Positions 1 through 7,601 of a stretch of 49,871 nucleotides of DNA are shown piece after piece; position 1 is the first letter of the stretch; each line of letters starts with the position of its first letter. The notes beneath the pieces were generated by a model. The model searched no databases. It was not told where the DNA came from and saw nothing but the letters and a program-made list of their open reading frames with translations. Source of the stretch: Bacteroidota bacterium (GTDB lineage Bacteria; Bacteroidota; Bacteroidia; CAILMK01; JAAYUY01); assembly GCA_018698135.1 (NCBI GenBank), contig JABINZ010000084.1, forward strand, positions 1 through 49,871, given 5' to 3'. Position numbers and translations under genes: made by a program.

Positions 1-493
1 CCTCTGAGTCATTGATTTTTTCACATATTTTTTGAGATTGGATGTTATAATCCAAAGCTTTTTCATATAATCCCATCGTAACATAAATCATACTCAGGTT
101 ACTAAGGATTGCTGCTTCATTTTTTTGATCCCCAATTTTTTGCCATAGCTCTAAAGAAAGCTTGAAATATTTTATTGCTTGGTAATAATCACTTATGTAA
201 TAGTAAGAGCCTCCTAAATGTAAATAGGCAGAGGCAATACCATTATCAAAGTTTATATTCTTAGAAATGCGTAATGCTTTATTTGCATATTTTAAGGAGG
301 AATCTGTTGATATTGCCCAATAAAATTCTGAGATTCTATTTAATGCAAATACATTTTGTTCTGTTTCTGCTGAGGTCAGAATGTTTTTGAAACTGTCTAT
401 TTTGTCTTGATTATCTGCAAATAATTGAACACATAGTGTTACAAAAAATAGTATTACTGAGATTTTTTGAATGTGATGCTGCAAGCACTTCAT
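1..493 (-). CDS. TPR-repeat secreted or membrane protein, 5' part only
   Basis: The frame is open from an ATG at 493 to the left edge, so only the first 164 residues are visible. The protein starts with a basic/hydrophobic signal segment (ISVILFFVTLCVQLFA), followed by helical repeats with TPR character, for example 'ASAYLHLGGSYYYISDYYQA' and 'AILSNLSMIYVTMGLYEKAL', about 40 residues apart. In Bacteroidota such exported TPR regions often precede a membrane helix and a histidine kinase or LuxR-type output domain. That part would lie outside the window, so the output function is unknown. It is divergent from the ThpR gene. A CCTGACAGG sequence (496-504) lies directly before the start codon. Confidence 0.75.
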   Translation of the reverse strand, partial: MKCLQHHIQKISVILFFVTLCVQLFADNQDKIDSFKNILTSAETEQNVFALNRISEFYWAISTDSSLKYANKALRISKNINFDNGIASAYLHLGGSYYYISDYYQAIKYFKLSLELWQKIGDQKNEAAILSNLSMIYVTMGLYEKALDYNIQSQKICEKINDSE

Positions 494-610
494 ATCCTGA
501 CAGGCTTAATTTAGTGCTAAAATACAAAAAGACTTTCACATCTTGATTAATTCAGATTGTCGATAAGTCGAATCTATTGCCATGATGTAATGATGGATAT
601 TTGCAGGAAT

Positions 611-1180
611 ATGAGAAGGCTGTTTATTTCGATACCCATTAACCTGCATTATACAAAGCTGTGTAATGAATTTATTCAGCAGCAGCAACTCGACAAAATT
701 CGCTGGATTAAACCTGAAAACTGGCATGTAACACTTATATTCATTGGTTATTTTCATCAAAAATATCTGACTGATTTAGCAAATCATTTAACGGATTTTT
801 TCTCAAATATTTGTTCCTTTTCCATCGATTTTGAAAAATTCATCTATCAGCCAGAACCGAAAAATCCACGGATGATATGGGCTAAATTTAAGCAGTCCTA
901 TCAATTTGATAATTTAGTGCAAGAAACCTTTGCTTACTTGAAAGAATGGTATGAACAGCATCATTTAGAATTCAATATTCACATCAGAAATACAAATATT
1001 CCACACATAACATTGGCTCGACCTAAACAAAACGATCAGCCTTTTCCCAAGCTAAAGTACAGCAAAGTAAATCCATCGGTTTTAGAGGTGAAAGACTGTC
1101 ATTTGTTTGAATCGAAACTTCTGCCAAAAGGTGCAGAATATCATTTATTGCATACTTTTAGCTTTGACTCGAGTAATTAA
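611..1180 (+). CDS. thpR: RNA 2',3'-cyclic phosphodiesterase (ThpR/LigT, 2H family)
   Basis: 189 residues, the usual family length. The two catalytic H-x-T motifs of 2H phosphoesterases are clear: HVTLIFIG in the N-terminal half and HITLARPK in the C-terminal half. The family hydrolyses 2',3'-cyclic phosphates on RNA ends, or ligates tRNA halves in vitro, in the cytoplasm. The frame is open from 557, but the ATG at 611 gives the family-typical start MRRLFISIPI and has AGGA just upstream, so I prefer it. The thioredoxin gene follows after 9 bases on the same strand and may be co-transcribed. Confidence 0.85.
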   Translation: MRRLFISIPINLHYTKLCNEFIQQQQLDKIRWIKPENWHVTLIFIGYFHQKYLTDLANHLTDFFSNICSFSIDFEKFIYQPEPKNPRMIWAKFKQSYQFDNLVQETFAYLKEWYEQHHLEFNIHIRNTNIPHITLARPKQNDQPFPKLKYSKVNPSVLEVKDCHLFESKLLPKGAEYHLLHTFSFDSSN

Positions 1181-1189
1181 AATAATAAA

Positions 1190-2002
1190 ATGGAGAACTC
1201 ATTTGATATAAAAGATTTTCAACAAGAAGTAATTCAAGAAAGCAAAAAAAGGCCTGTATTGGTTGATTTTTGGGCCAGTTGGTGTCAGCCATGTAAAATA
1301 TTAGGTCCTGTGCTTGAAAGCATTGCTGACGAAAATAAAGAAAAGTTTTTGTTCAAAAAGCTGAATACAGAAGAGTTTAAGGATGTTGCAAAGGAATACA
1401 ACATAAGTAGCATTCCTGCAGTAAAGCTTTTTGTGGATGGCGAGGTAAAAGCTGAATTTTCAGGTGCCCAGCCAAAACGCAATATTGAAAAATGGCTGGA
1501 TGAAAATATTCCATTGGCAAGTCAGCAAGAGTTGGACGAAATAAAGCAAGAGCTTACTCATGGATTTAATAAATCAATTCGTCAGCGCCTGGCAAAATTA
1601 ATTTACGAGGACGACAAATTGGATGAAGCAAGAATTTTGTTAGCCAAAAATATTCTATTTGAAGAAGGGAATATTGCCAAAGAAATGGTGATAATGATAC
1701 AGGCTTTTAGTCATTATTATAAAGATGCTGAAGCTATTATCAACTATGCTGATTTTCTGTCAATTTCAGAGGAGTCAATAGAAGCGGGACCTTTTAAAGA
1801 AAAGCTAGTCAATGCTATAAATGGTGCAAAGAATTCTGACTTTGATAAAGTGTTTGAAAACCTGATCAATATTGTCATGATCAATAAGGAGTTTATGGAT
1901 GAAGTTGCCAGAAAAGTCTGTGTTGCCTTGTTTATATTATTAGGCCCCGATCATGATATGACACTAAAATACAGACGCAGATTTGATATGTCGCTCTATT
2001 AA
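1190..2002 (+). CDS. cnoX: Thioredoxin-domain chaperone of the CnoX/YbbN type
   Basis: 270 residues. Residues 1-110 are a thioredoxin fold with a complete redox motif WCQPCK and the cis-proline segment 'SSIPAV'. Residues 115-270 are helical, with TPR-like character and the YbbN-type C-terminal pattern ('QRLAKLIYEDDKLDEARILL', later 'MTLKYRRRFDMSLY'). This architecture matches CnoX/YbbN, a holdase that protects proteins from oxidation and hands them to GroEL or DnaK. Some CnoX proteins, including that of E. coli, lack a full CxxC; here both cysteines are present, so thiol reductase activity is possible. No signal peptide, so cytoplasmic. Confidence 0.8.
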   Translation: MENSFDIKDFQQEVIQESKKRPVLVDFWASWCQPCKILGPVLESIADENKEKFLFKKLNTEEFKDVAKEYNISSIPAVKLFVDGEVKAEFSGAQPKRNIEKWLDENIPLASQQELDEIKQELTHGFNKSIRQRLAKLIYEDDKLDEARILLAKNILFEEGNIAKEMVIMIQAFSHYYKDAEAIINYADFLSISEESIEAGPFKEKLVNAINGAKNSDFDKVFENLINIVMINKEFMDEVARKVCVALFILLGPDHDMTLKYRRRFDMSLY

Positions 2003-2099
2003 TTAGTGCACAATTTCGCAGTTCACAGATTAAAATCCTGCATTCACCAGATTGTGCTTTCATTGGTTTGCCATGCAACTTACATTTGTTCTTGATTTC

Positions 2100-2107
2100 T
2101 AAATTTG
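2100..2107 (+). promoter_or_regulatory. Putative Bacteroidota -7 promoter box (TAAATTTG)
   Basis: Matches the TAnnTTTG consensus. Transcription would begin near 2112-2116, downstream of the TTG (2105) and about level with the ATG at 2111, which favours the ATG at 2129 as start of the LiaF-like gene. No good -33 TTTG at the usual spacing. The intergenic stretch also has a spaced 7-base inverted repeat, GCACAAT (2008-2014) and ATTGTGC (2051-2057). Confidence 0.45.
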
Positions 2108-2128
2108 ACAATGTATAAAAGTAAAATC

Positions 2129-2893
2129 ATGAGAGATAGATTTAAAGACCGTGGTGAAATGAATTACCCAGAAGGCAAAAAAGGCTTCGTTGAAGATTGT
2201 AAGAAAAAGAGTAATAACAAGTTTAAGTCTTTGGCGTTTGCCATAACCGTACTAACAGTAGGTGTGTTGTTGTTATTAAGAAACACAGGCATTTTATCTG
2301 ATTCGGCCTCTGAGGTGTTCTTTTCCTGGCAGATGCTGGTGGTTGCTCTTGGCTTCATTAATTTATTTGGACGTTCCTTTTTATTTGGCATTTTCCTGAT
2401 ATTGGTTGGGGGCTTTTTTATGGGGGCCGATTTTTGGGGTTTCACCTATGAAATTCAAAATTTATTCTGGCCAATCATTCTAATTTTTGCTGGCTTATCC
2501 ATTCTTTTATTCTCATTCGGATATTTTAAAAAAAAGCGCATCAACATAAGCAACTCAGACGAAAACTATATGGATGAAGTTTGTGTTTTTGGAGGCAATG
2601 AAAAAACTGTTTCAGCCAACGCATTTAAAGGAGGACGCCTGGTTTATGTGTTTGGTGGTTCAAAAATAGACTTGCGTGATGCACAAATGGAAGATGGAAA
2701 TCATATACTTGAAGTAGTCATGGTGTTTGGAGGAGCTTCCTTAATTATTCCGCCTGATTGGAATGTTAAATCTGATGTACTTAATTTATTTGGTGGTTTT
2801 TCGGATAAGCGTAGAACTTCACAAGTCAACAATAATAAAACGCTAACTATCAAAGGAGTTGTTATCTTTGGTGGAGGAGAATTAAAAAGTTAG
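2129..2893 (+). CDS. LiaF-like membrane protein (DUF5668 plus LiaF C-terminal-like domain)
   Basis: 254 residues from ATG 2129 (MRDRFKDRGE). After a polar N-terminus come four hydrophobic segments (about residues 32-51, 60-76, 79-95, 105-130), then a soluble beta-rich domain with repeated 'VFGG' motifs (VCVFGGNE, VYVFGGSK, VMVFGGAS, VIFGGGE). These repeats are the hallmark of LiaF/YvqF C-terminal domains. In Firmicutes LiaF restrains a cell-envelope stress kinase. Here the next two genes encode a LytS-type kinase and a LytTR regulator, so an analogous membrane sensor or modulator role is inferred. The frame extends to TTG 2105 and ATG 2111, but the promoter box overlaps those starts. Confidence 0.8.
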   Translation: MRDRFKDRGEMNYPEGKKGFVEDCKKKSNNKFKSLAFAITVLTVGVLLLLRNTGILSDSASEVFFSWQMLVVALGFINLFGRSFLFGIFLILVGGFFMGADFWGFTYEIQNLFWPIILIFAGLSILLFSFGYFKKKRINISNSDENYMDEVCVFGGNEKTVSANAFKGGRLVYVFGGSKIDLRDAQMEDGNHILEVVMVFGGASLIIPPDWNVKSDVLNLFGGFSDKRRTSQVNNNKTLTIKGVVIFGGGELKS

Positions 2894-2900
2894 CATCCAT

Positions 2901-3956
2901 ATGATATCAGCTGTAGGTAAAAATAAAACAGTAATCCTCTATTTTTCGCTGTGGATAGCGGTTGCTATTGTGCATGTGCTTATACTTGGCTTGGGTTATA
3001 ATAAACCTTTTGTATATGCTGTGTTCGACAGTCTTGTTTTTAATGCCTTGTTTGCTTTGCTGGGAATTGGACTTTGGTATATTGCCATGTATTCAAATCT
3101 TAAGAAAACAGCAGTCATTGAAATTATTATACATCATTTAACAGCAACTACTGTTGCCGTAATTGTTTGGTTGAGTGCTGGTTTCTTTATTTTGAAGCAA
3201 GTATTACAAATTGATGCTGAATATGAGGCATTTTTAATGAGCACGCGCACCACAAGAATCATTAGTGGAGTTCTGTATTATGCCATTTTGATGTCCATTT
3301 TTTATTTGATTATAAGCTTAAGAGAACTTGAGGAGCGCATCAAACACGAATCCAGATTGAACGAACAATTGCGTGAAGCCGAATTGAAATCTTTACGCTC
3401 TCAAATACGACCTCATTTTTTATTTAATAGTTTGAATTCTATCAGCTCACTAACTATTTCAGATGCAGCCAAGGCACAAGAAATGGTCATTAAATTGTCA
3501 GAGTTTATGCGTTACTCATTAACTCAACTTGATGAACAATTGATAAACTTGAAAGAAGAGCTATACCATGTAAAACTTTATCTGGATATTGAGAAAGTAC
3601 GCTTTGGAAAAAAACTAATTATTGAATACCATATTGATGAGCAATGCGAAGCATTTAAAGTACCCGCTTTGATATTACAGCCTTTGGTTGAAAACGCTAT
3701 TAAGTATGGTGTTTATGAATCGCTTAATGAAAGTAAAATCATAATCGCAACAAAATGCGAAGGAAATTTTCTGCATATAGAAGTGAAAAACTATTACGAT
3801 CCTGACTCTGTTCAGCGAAAAGGAACAGGAACCGGTTTGGCCAATATCACCAAACGCTTATCAACTATATATGGTCGCACTGATTTGATTTCCATTGACA
3901 AGCAAGATAATAATTTTATTGTGGAACTTAATATTCCTGGATATGCAAAAACTTAG
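2901..3956 (+). CDS. LytS-type sensor histidine kinase (His_kinase family)
   Basis: 351 residues. Four transmembrane segments (about 10-30, 38-62, 74-98, 120-140) are followed by a short coiled region and the PF06580 phosphoacceptor block 'SQIRPHFLFNSLNSI' with His172. A GHKL ATPase domain follows: N box 'LVENAIKYGV' and G box 'KGTGTGLANI'. No large extracellular domain, so sensing is probably within the membrane or through the LiaF-like protein encoded 7 bases upstream. Its end overlaps the next gene by 14 bases, which implies translational coupling and a kinase-regulator pair. Confidence 0.9.
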   Translation: MISAVGKNKTVILYFSLWIAVAIVHVLILGLGYNKPFVYAVFDSLVFNALFALLGIGLWYIAMYSNLKKTAVIEIIIHHLTATTVAVIVWLSAGFFILKQVLQIDAEYEAFLMSTRTTRIISGVLYYAILMSIFYLIISLRELEERIKHESRLNEQLREAELKSLRSQIRPHFLFNSLNSISSLTISDAAKAQEMVIKLSEFMRYSLTQLDEQLINLKEELYHVKLYLDIEKVRFGKKLIIEYHIDEQCEAFKVPALILQPLVENAIKYGVYESLNESKIIIATKCEGNFLHIEVKNYYDPDSVQRKGTGTGLANITKRLSTIYGRTDLISIDKQDNNFIVELNIPGYAKT

Positions 3957-4686
3957 CGTTTTAATTGTTGATGATGAGTCGTTGGCAAGGGATTTAGTAA
4001 AAACCTATTTGCAGGATATTCCTGATATACAAATTGTTGGCGAATGTGAAAATGGTTTTGAAGCCTTGAATTCTATACAAAAAAACAAGCCTGATCTTGT
4101 TTTTCTGGATGTGCAGATGCCCAAAATAAACGGCTTTGAATTACTGGAAGTATTGGAAGAAAAACCTGCCATTATTTTTACAACAGCATTCGATCAATAC
4201 GCAATTAAAGCGTTTGACATGAGTGCCATTGATTATTTGCTAAAACCATTTTCAAAAGAGCGATTTCTGAAAGCTTTGGAAAAGGCAAAAGAGCAATTAA
4301 CGTTGAAAGAACAGCAACCCAGTCTGGATGATTTAAGGGAAAAAATAGATAACAATAACGAAAGCTTGGATCGGATGGTGGTTCGACATGCAGGTAAAAT
4401 AGTTGTATTAGCTATTGATAGCCTGCAATATTTTGAGGCACAAGACAACTATGTTATGATTTATACTGAAAATGGCAAATATTTGAAGGATAAATCGATG
4501 AAATTCTATGAAGAGCATTTACCGAAGGGAGACTTCATTCGAATTCACAGAAGTTATATTGTGGCCGTGAACCAAATTGAATCTGTTGAGCAATATTCCA
4601 AAGACACGCATTTGGTAATTTTAAAATCAGGTGCAAAATTAAGGACCAGTGCCAGTGGCTATAAAAGGTTAAGAGAGATTTTCTAA
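3943..4686 (+). CDS. LytTR-family response regulator
   Basis: 247 residues. A receiver domain at 1-120 has the acidic pair D10/D11, phosphoacceptor D56 in 'VFLDVQMP' and K101 in 'LLKPF'. Residues about 142-247 form a LytTR DNA-binding domain ('FIRIHRSYIVAVNQIESVEQ'). It should be phosphorylated by the LytS-type kinase it overlaps and control envelope or export genes; targets cannot be read from the window. The frame is open from 3895, but the ATG at 3943 gives the normal receiver start MQKLSVLIVDDE, so I used that one. Confidence 0.9.
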   Translation: MQKLSVLIVDDESLARDLVKTYLQDIPDIQIVGECENGFEALNSIQKNKPDLVFLDVQMPKINGFELLEVLEEKPAIIFTTAFDQYAIKAFDMSAIDYLLKPFSKERFLKALEKAKEQLTLKEQQPSLDDLREKIDNNNESLDRMVVRHAGKIVVLAIDSLQYFEAQDNYVMIYTENGKYLKDKSMKFYEEHLPKGDFIRIHRSYIVAVNQIESVEQYSKDTHLVILKSGAKLRTSASGYKRLREIF

Positions 4687-4759
4687 ATCCACTATTCTTT
4701 TTCTACTTTAGACTAATTCTGATTTTTCATATCCATCAGTCCAAATATAAAATTTGACC

Positions 4760-4767
4760 TAAGTTTG
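4760..4767 (+). promoter_or_regulatory. Putative -7 promoter box for aprBA (TAAGTTTG)
   Basis: A TAnnTTTG match 27 bases before the AprB start codon, giving a 5' leader of about 20 bases. A looser match, TAAGTTTT, lies at 4773-4780. No clear -33 element. The separation from the upstream regulator gene (4687-4794) and the presence of this box suggest aprBA has its own promoter. Confidence 0.4.
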
Positions 4768-4794
4768 TAAGCTAAGTTTTAAACGAAATAGCTT

Positions 4795-5232
4795 ATGCCA
4801 AGTTTTGTAATTACCGATAAATGTGATGGTTGTAAAGCACAGGATAAAACAGCCTGCCAATACATATGCCCAAACGACCTCATGCTTCTGAATAAAGAAA
4901 CAAATAAAGCTTATAATCGGGCTCCCGAAATGTGTTGGGAGTGTTATAACTGTGTAAAAATTTGTCCAACTCAGGCCGTTGAGGTTAGGGGATATGCCGA
5001 TTTTATGCCTATGGGAGGAGTGGTTCAACCACTTAGAAGTTCTGACTCCATTATGTGGTCGGTTAAGTTTAGGAGTGGAAAGGTCAAGCGATTTAAGTTT
5101 CCTATTCGCACAATTGCTGAAGGAAGTGCTAAGCCAGATGCAGATATGAAAACGGACTCTGAAGATATCAAAAGTCCGATGTTGCGCACAGAGCCTGAAT
5201 CTTTAGGCACATCTGAATTACAAAAATTATAA
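4795..5232 (+). CDS. aprB: Adenylylsulfate (APS) reductase beta subunit, AprB
   Basis: 145 residues, close to the family's usual length of about 150. The N-terminal 60 residues carry two [4Fe-4S] ligand sets: C10-x2-C13-x7-C21-x3-C25P and C47-x2-C50-x2-C53-x3-C57P, in the AprB-specific contexts 'CDGCKAQDKTACQYICPNDL' and 'MCWECYNCVKICP'. The middle has the AprB strand 'IMWSVKFRSGKVKRFKFPIR', and the C-terminal tail is the segment that wraps around AprA in known structures. It passes electrons to the FAD of AprA for APS <=> AMP + sulfite. aprA starts 22 bases downstream. Start ATG 4795 gives the conserved MPSFV. Confidence 0.96.
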   Translation: MPSFVITDKCDGCKAQDKTACQYICPNDLMLLNKETNKAYNRAPEMCWECYNCVKICPTQAVEVRGYADFMPMGGVVQPLRSSDSIMWSVKFRSGKVKRFKFPIRTIAEGSAKPDADMKTDSEDIKSPMLRTEPESLGTSELQKL

Positions 5233-5254
5233 TGATCAATCTGAAATTAGTTTT

Positions 5255-7153
5255 ATGAGTATAATAGATCAATTCGAACAAGTTGAGGTAACAACTGATT
5301 TGCTTATTCTTGGTGGAGGTATGTCAGCCTGTGGTGCTGCTTTTGAAGCAGCTCATTGGGCAAAGAAAAATAATCTGAAAGTGACTGTAGTAGATAAAGC
5401 TGCCATGGACAGAAGCGGTGCAGTGGCTATGGGGCTTTCTGCGATCAACCTTTATCTGGGTTTGAAAGATGGTGAAAATACCATAGAAGATTATGTGAAA
5501 TATGTGAAGACCGACCTCATGGGAATTACCCGTGATGATTTGGTTGCTAACATTGCCCGACATGTAGACGGATCCGTTCATTTGTTCGAAAAATGGGGAT
5601 TGCCCATCTGGAAAGATGACGAAGGGAATTATGTACGTGAAGGTCGCTGGCAGGTCATGATCAATGGTGAATCATACAAAACCATAGTGGCTGAGGCAGC
5701 CAAGAATGCCTTATCCGAAATGGCAGAATATGGTGAATATTATGAAAGAGTATTCATTACCAATCCCATTATGGATGGCGATAGAGTGGCTGGAGCAATT
5801 GGTTTCAGTGTACGTGAAAAGAAAGTTTATATTTTCAAAGCCAAAGCAGTTATTTCAGCCATGGGAGGAGCTGTTCATGTATTTAAACCTCGCAATGTTG
5901 GCGAAGGTTTAGGTCGTAGTTGGTATCCTCCATTTAACTCAGGTGCTTCAACTTATTTTACAATGAAAGCAGGTGCTGAGATGACTTGTCAGGAAGTGCG
6001 TTTTGTTCCTATTCGTTTTAAAGATGGATATGGGCCTGTTGGCGCTTGGTATCTTTTATTCAAAGCCAAATCGACCAATGCTGCTGGTGAAGAATATATG
6101 GAAACCAATAAAGCTGAATTGGAGAAGTGGGGAGTATATGGAAAGTCCAAACCCATTCCAACGAGCCTCCGAAATCACCTGATGTTGATTGATGAACGAA
6201 AAGGAAAGGGTCCTTTTTATATGCAAACAGCAGAAGCCATTAAAAAAATAGCTGAAGAAGAAGGAGATGAAAAAGCGGCCAAAAGAAAACTCAAGCATCT
6301 GGAAAACGAGGCATGGGAAGATTTTCTGGATATGACTATCAGTCAGGCTTTACTTTGGGCATCTACCGATGTTTTCCCAGAAGAAAAAGCATCTGAAATT
6401 GCACCTACAGAACCCTATTTCATTAGCTCACACTCTGGAGCTTCGGGTGCATGGGTAAGTGGGCCAGAAGACATGGAAGGATATCATTGGGGTTATCCAA
6501 ACATGACCACAATTAAAGGACTTTTTGCCTGTGGCGATTCTTCCGGAGCATCCAGTCATAAGTTTTCGTCCGGTTCTTTTACCGAAGGACGAATTGCTGG
6601 AAAAGCAGCTGTTAATTTTATACTCGACAACAATGCGCTTCCAAACTTTGATGATGCTATAATCGAAGAAATGAAAGCAGAAATGCTTAAACCATTAGCA
6701 CTTTTTGAAGAACATAAAGATCATTCTACAGATAAAGATATAAACCCGAACTTCATCAAACCCAAGATGTTTATGTTCCGTTTACAAAAAATAATGGACG
6801 AATATGCAGGTGGAGCCGGTTCCTCCTTTATGACTTCACAAAAGCTTTTAGAAAAAGGCTTGGAGTTTCTCACGTATATGGAAGAAGATTCAACAAAACT
6901 GGCTGCTGAAGATTTGCATGAACTTATGCGGGTATGGGAAAATATACACCGGATGAGCCAAGCTTTTGCTCATGTACATTCAGTGATGTTCAGGGAAGAA
7001 ACACGCTGGCCGGGCTATTATTTGCGCACCGATTTTCCAAACCTTAAAGAGGACGAATGGAAGTGTTATGTCAACTGCAAACGCGATCCTGAAACAGGCG
7101 AATTTGAAGTCTTCAAAAAGGAAATGATAGAGTTGGTGAAGTTGGAAGAGTAA
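5255..7153 (+). CDS. aprA: Adenylylsulfate (APS) reductase alpha subunit, AprA
   Basis: 632 residues. The N-terminal FAD-binding segment is 'LLILGGGMSACGAAFEAA' (16-33). AprA-specific regions are intact: 'FEKWGLPIWK' (111-120), W223 in 'RSWYPPF', 'VRFVPIRFKDGYGPVGAW' with R249, and 'SSHSGASGAWVSGPED' with H393. R249 and H393 match the active-site Arg265 and His398 of Archaeoglobus AprA. The end 'EEWKC...CKRDPETGEFEVF' is also family-specific, so this is not fumarate reductase or L-aspartate oxidase. It reduces APS to sulfite and AMP, or works in reverse in sulfur oxidisers. No sat, qmoABC, aprM or dsr gene is visible, so direction is unresolved. A terminator follows at 7209. Confidence 0.96.
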   Translation: MSIIDQFEQVEVTTDLLILGGGMSACGAAFEAAHWAKKNNLKVTVVDKAAMDRSGAVAMGLSAINLYLGLKDGENTIEDYVKYVKTDLMGITRDDLVANIARHVDGSVHLFEKWGLPIWKDDEGNYVREGRWQVMINGESYKTIVAEAAKNALSEMAEYGEYYERVFITNPIMDGDRVAGAIGFSVREKKVYIFKAKAVISAMGGAVHVFKPRNVGEGLGRSWYPPFNSGASTYFTMKAGAEMTCQEVRFVPIRFKDGYGPVGAWYLLFKAKSTNAAGEEYMETNKAELEKWGVYGKSKPIPTSLRNHLMLIDERKGKGPFYMQTAEAIKKIAEEEGDEKAAKRKLKHLENEAWEDFLDMTISQALLWASTDVFPEEKASEIAPTEPYFISSHSGASGAWVSGPEDMEGYHWGYPNMTTIKGLFACGDSSGASSHKFSSGSFTEGRIAGKAAVNFILDNNALPNFDDAIIEEMKAEMLKPLALFEEHKDHSTDKDINPNFIKPKMFMFRLQKIMDEYAGGAGSSFMTSQKLLEKGLEFLTYMEEDSTKLAAEDLHELMRVWENIHRMSQAFAHVHSVMFREETRWPGYYLRTDFPNLKEDEWKCYVNCKRDPETGEFEVFKKEMIELVKLEE

Positions 7154-7170
7154 GTAATACAAGTAAATAA

Positions 7171-7199
7171 CCCTGACAGGGTTTCAAACCCTGTCAGGG
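7171..7199. repeat. 29-base perfect palindromic repeat, copy 1
   Basis: Arms CCCTGACAGGGTTT and AAACCCTGTCAGGG around a single C. Flanking A7170 and T7200 extend the stem to 15 bases. The identical 29 bases recur at 10466-10494, so the two copies bracket the propeller gene. A stem of this strength after aprA could stop transcription or protect the 3' end. It resembles dispersed REP-like palindromes in Bacteroidota intergenic regions (from memory, not checked). Confidence 0.9.
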
Positions 7200-7208
7200 T
7201 ATATATTC

Positions 7209-7238
7209 AAAAGGGAAGCAGTAATGTTTCCCTTTTTT
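7209..7238 (+). terminator. Rho-independent terminator after aprBA
   Basis: A 9-base stem, AAAAGGGAA (7209-7217) pairing with TTCCCTTTT (7228-7236), with a 10-base loop and a run of six T (7233-7238). It lies 55 bases after the aprA stop and is correctly oriented to end the aprBA transcript. Confidence 0.7.
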
Positions 7239-7572
7239 AATAGTTTAGCAAATAAATAATACTAATTATTCGAATAAATAAATATCATATATATATACAA
7301 ATACAGGCATGAATATTTGTATTGTTTCTGTATAATTGACCTATCTATTTTGGATTTTCTTACATGCTTCAAATTCCCTTCTAAAATCCATCAAAAACAA
7401 CCCTTTGACTTCACCCATTATATAATTACATACATGCTTCATTGTGCTTAAATATAAATTAGTTTTCGACAAATTAATGTCAATTATGCATATCTACATT
7501 TTGTCATATTATTTTTTATAATTATACAATTAATTAATTGGTAATGACGAGGGTTTTAATTAATAATTGATT
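7239..7572. other. AT-rich intergenic region with small repeats before the propeller gene
   Basis: No gene supported. Very AT-rich. It contains a perfect 9-base inverted repeat, ATACAAATA (7295-7303) and TATTTGTAT (7314-7322); an 8-base inverted repeat, TGGATTTT (7351-7358) and AAAATCCA (7383-7390); and an 11-base direct repeat TACATGCTTCA at 7361-7371 and 7431-7441, exactly 70 bases apart. These are candidate regulator sites for the downstream gene; no known operator is recognised. Confidence 0.5.
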
Positions 7573-7580
7573 TAATTTTG
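7573..7580 (+). promoter_or_regulatory. Putative -7 promoter box (TAATTTTG)
   Basis: TAnnTTTG match 22 bases before the ATG at 7602. Its last three bases form the TTG (7578) that would otherwise look like an upstream start codon, so the box argues for ATG 7602. No good -33 box. Confidence 0.45.
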
Positions 7581-7601
7581 AAAAGCACAAAACACACAAT
7601 T

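Noticed and set aside
536-760. Minus-strand frame of 74 codons over the thpR start
   Set aside because: Antisense to thpR, whose HxT motifs support the plus strand; composition is not protein-like.
5255-7153. AprA as fumarate reductase or L-aspartate oxidase
   Set aside because: The adjacent AprB, the 'RFKDGYGPVGAW' and 'SHSGASGAW' segments and the C-terminal region are AprA-specific.
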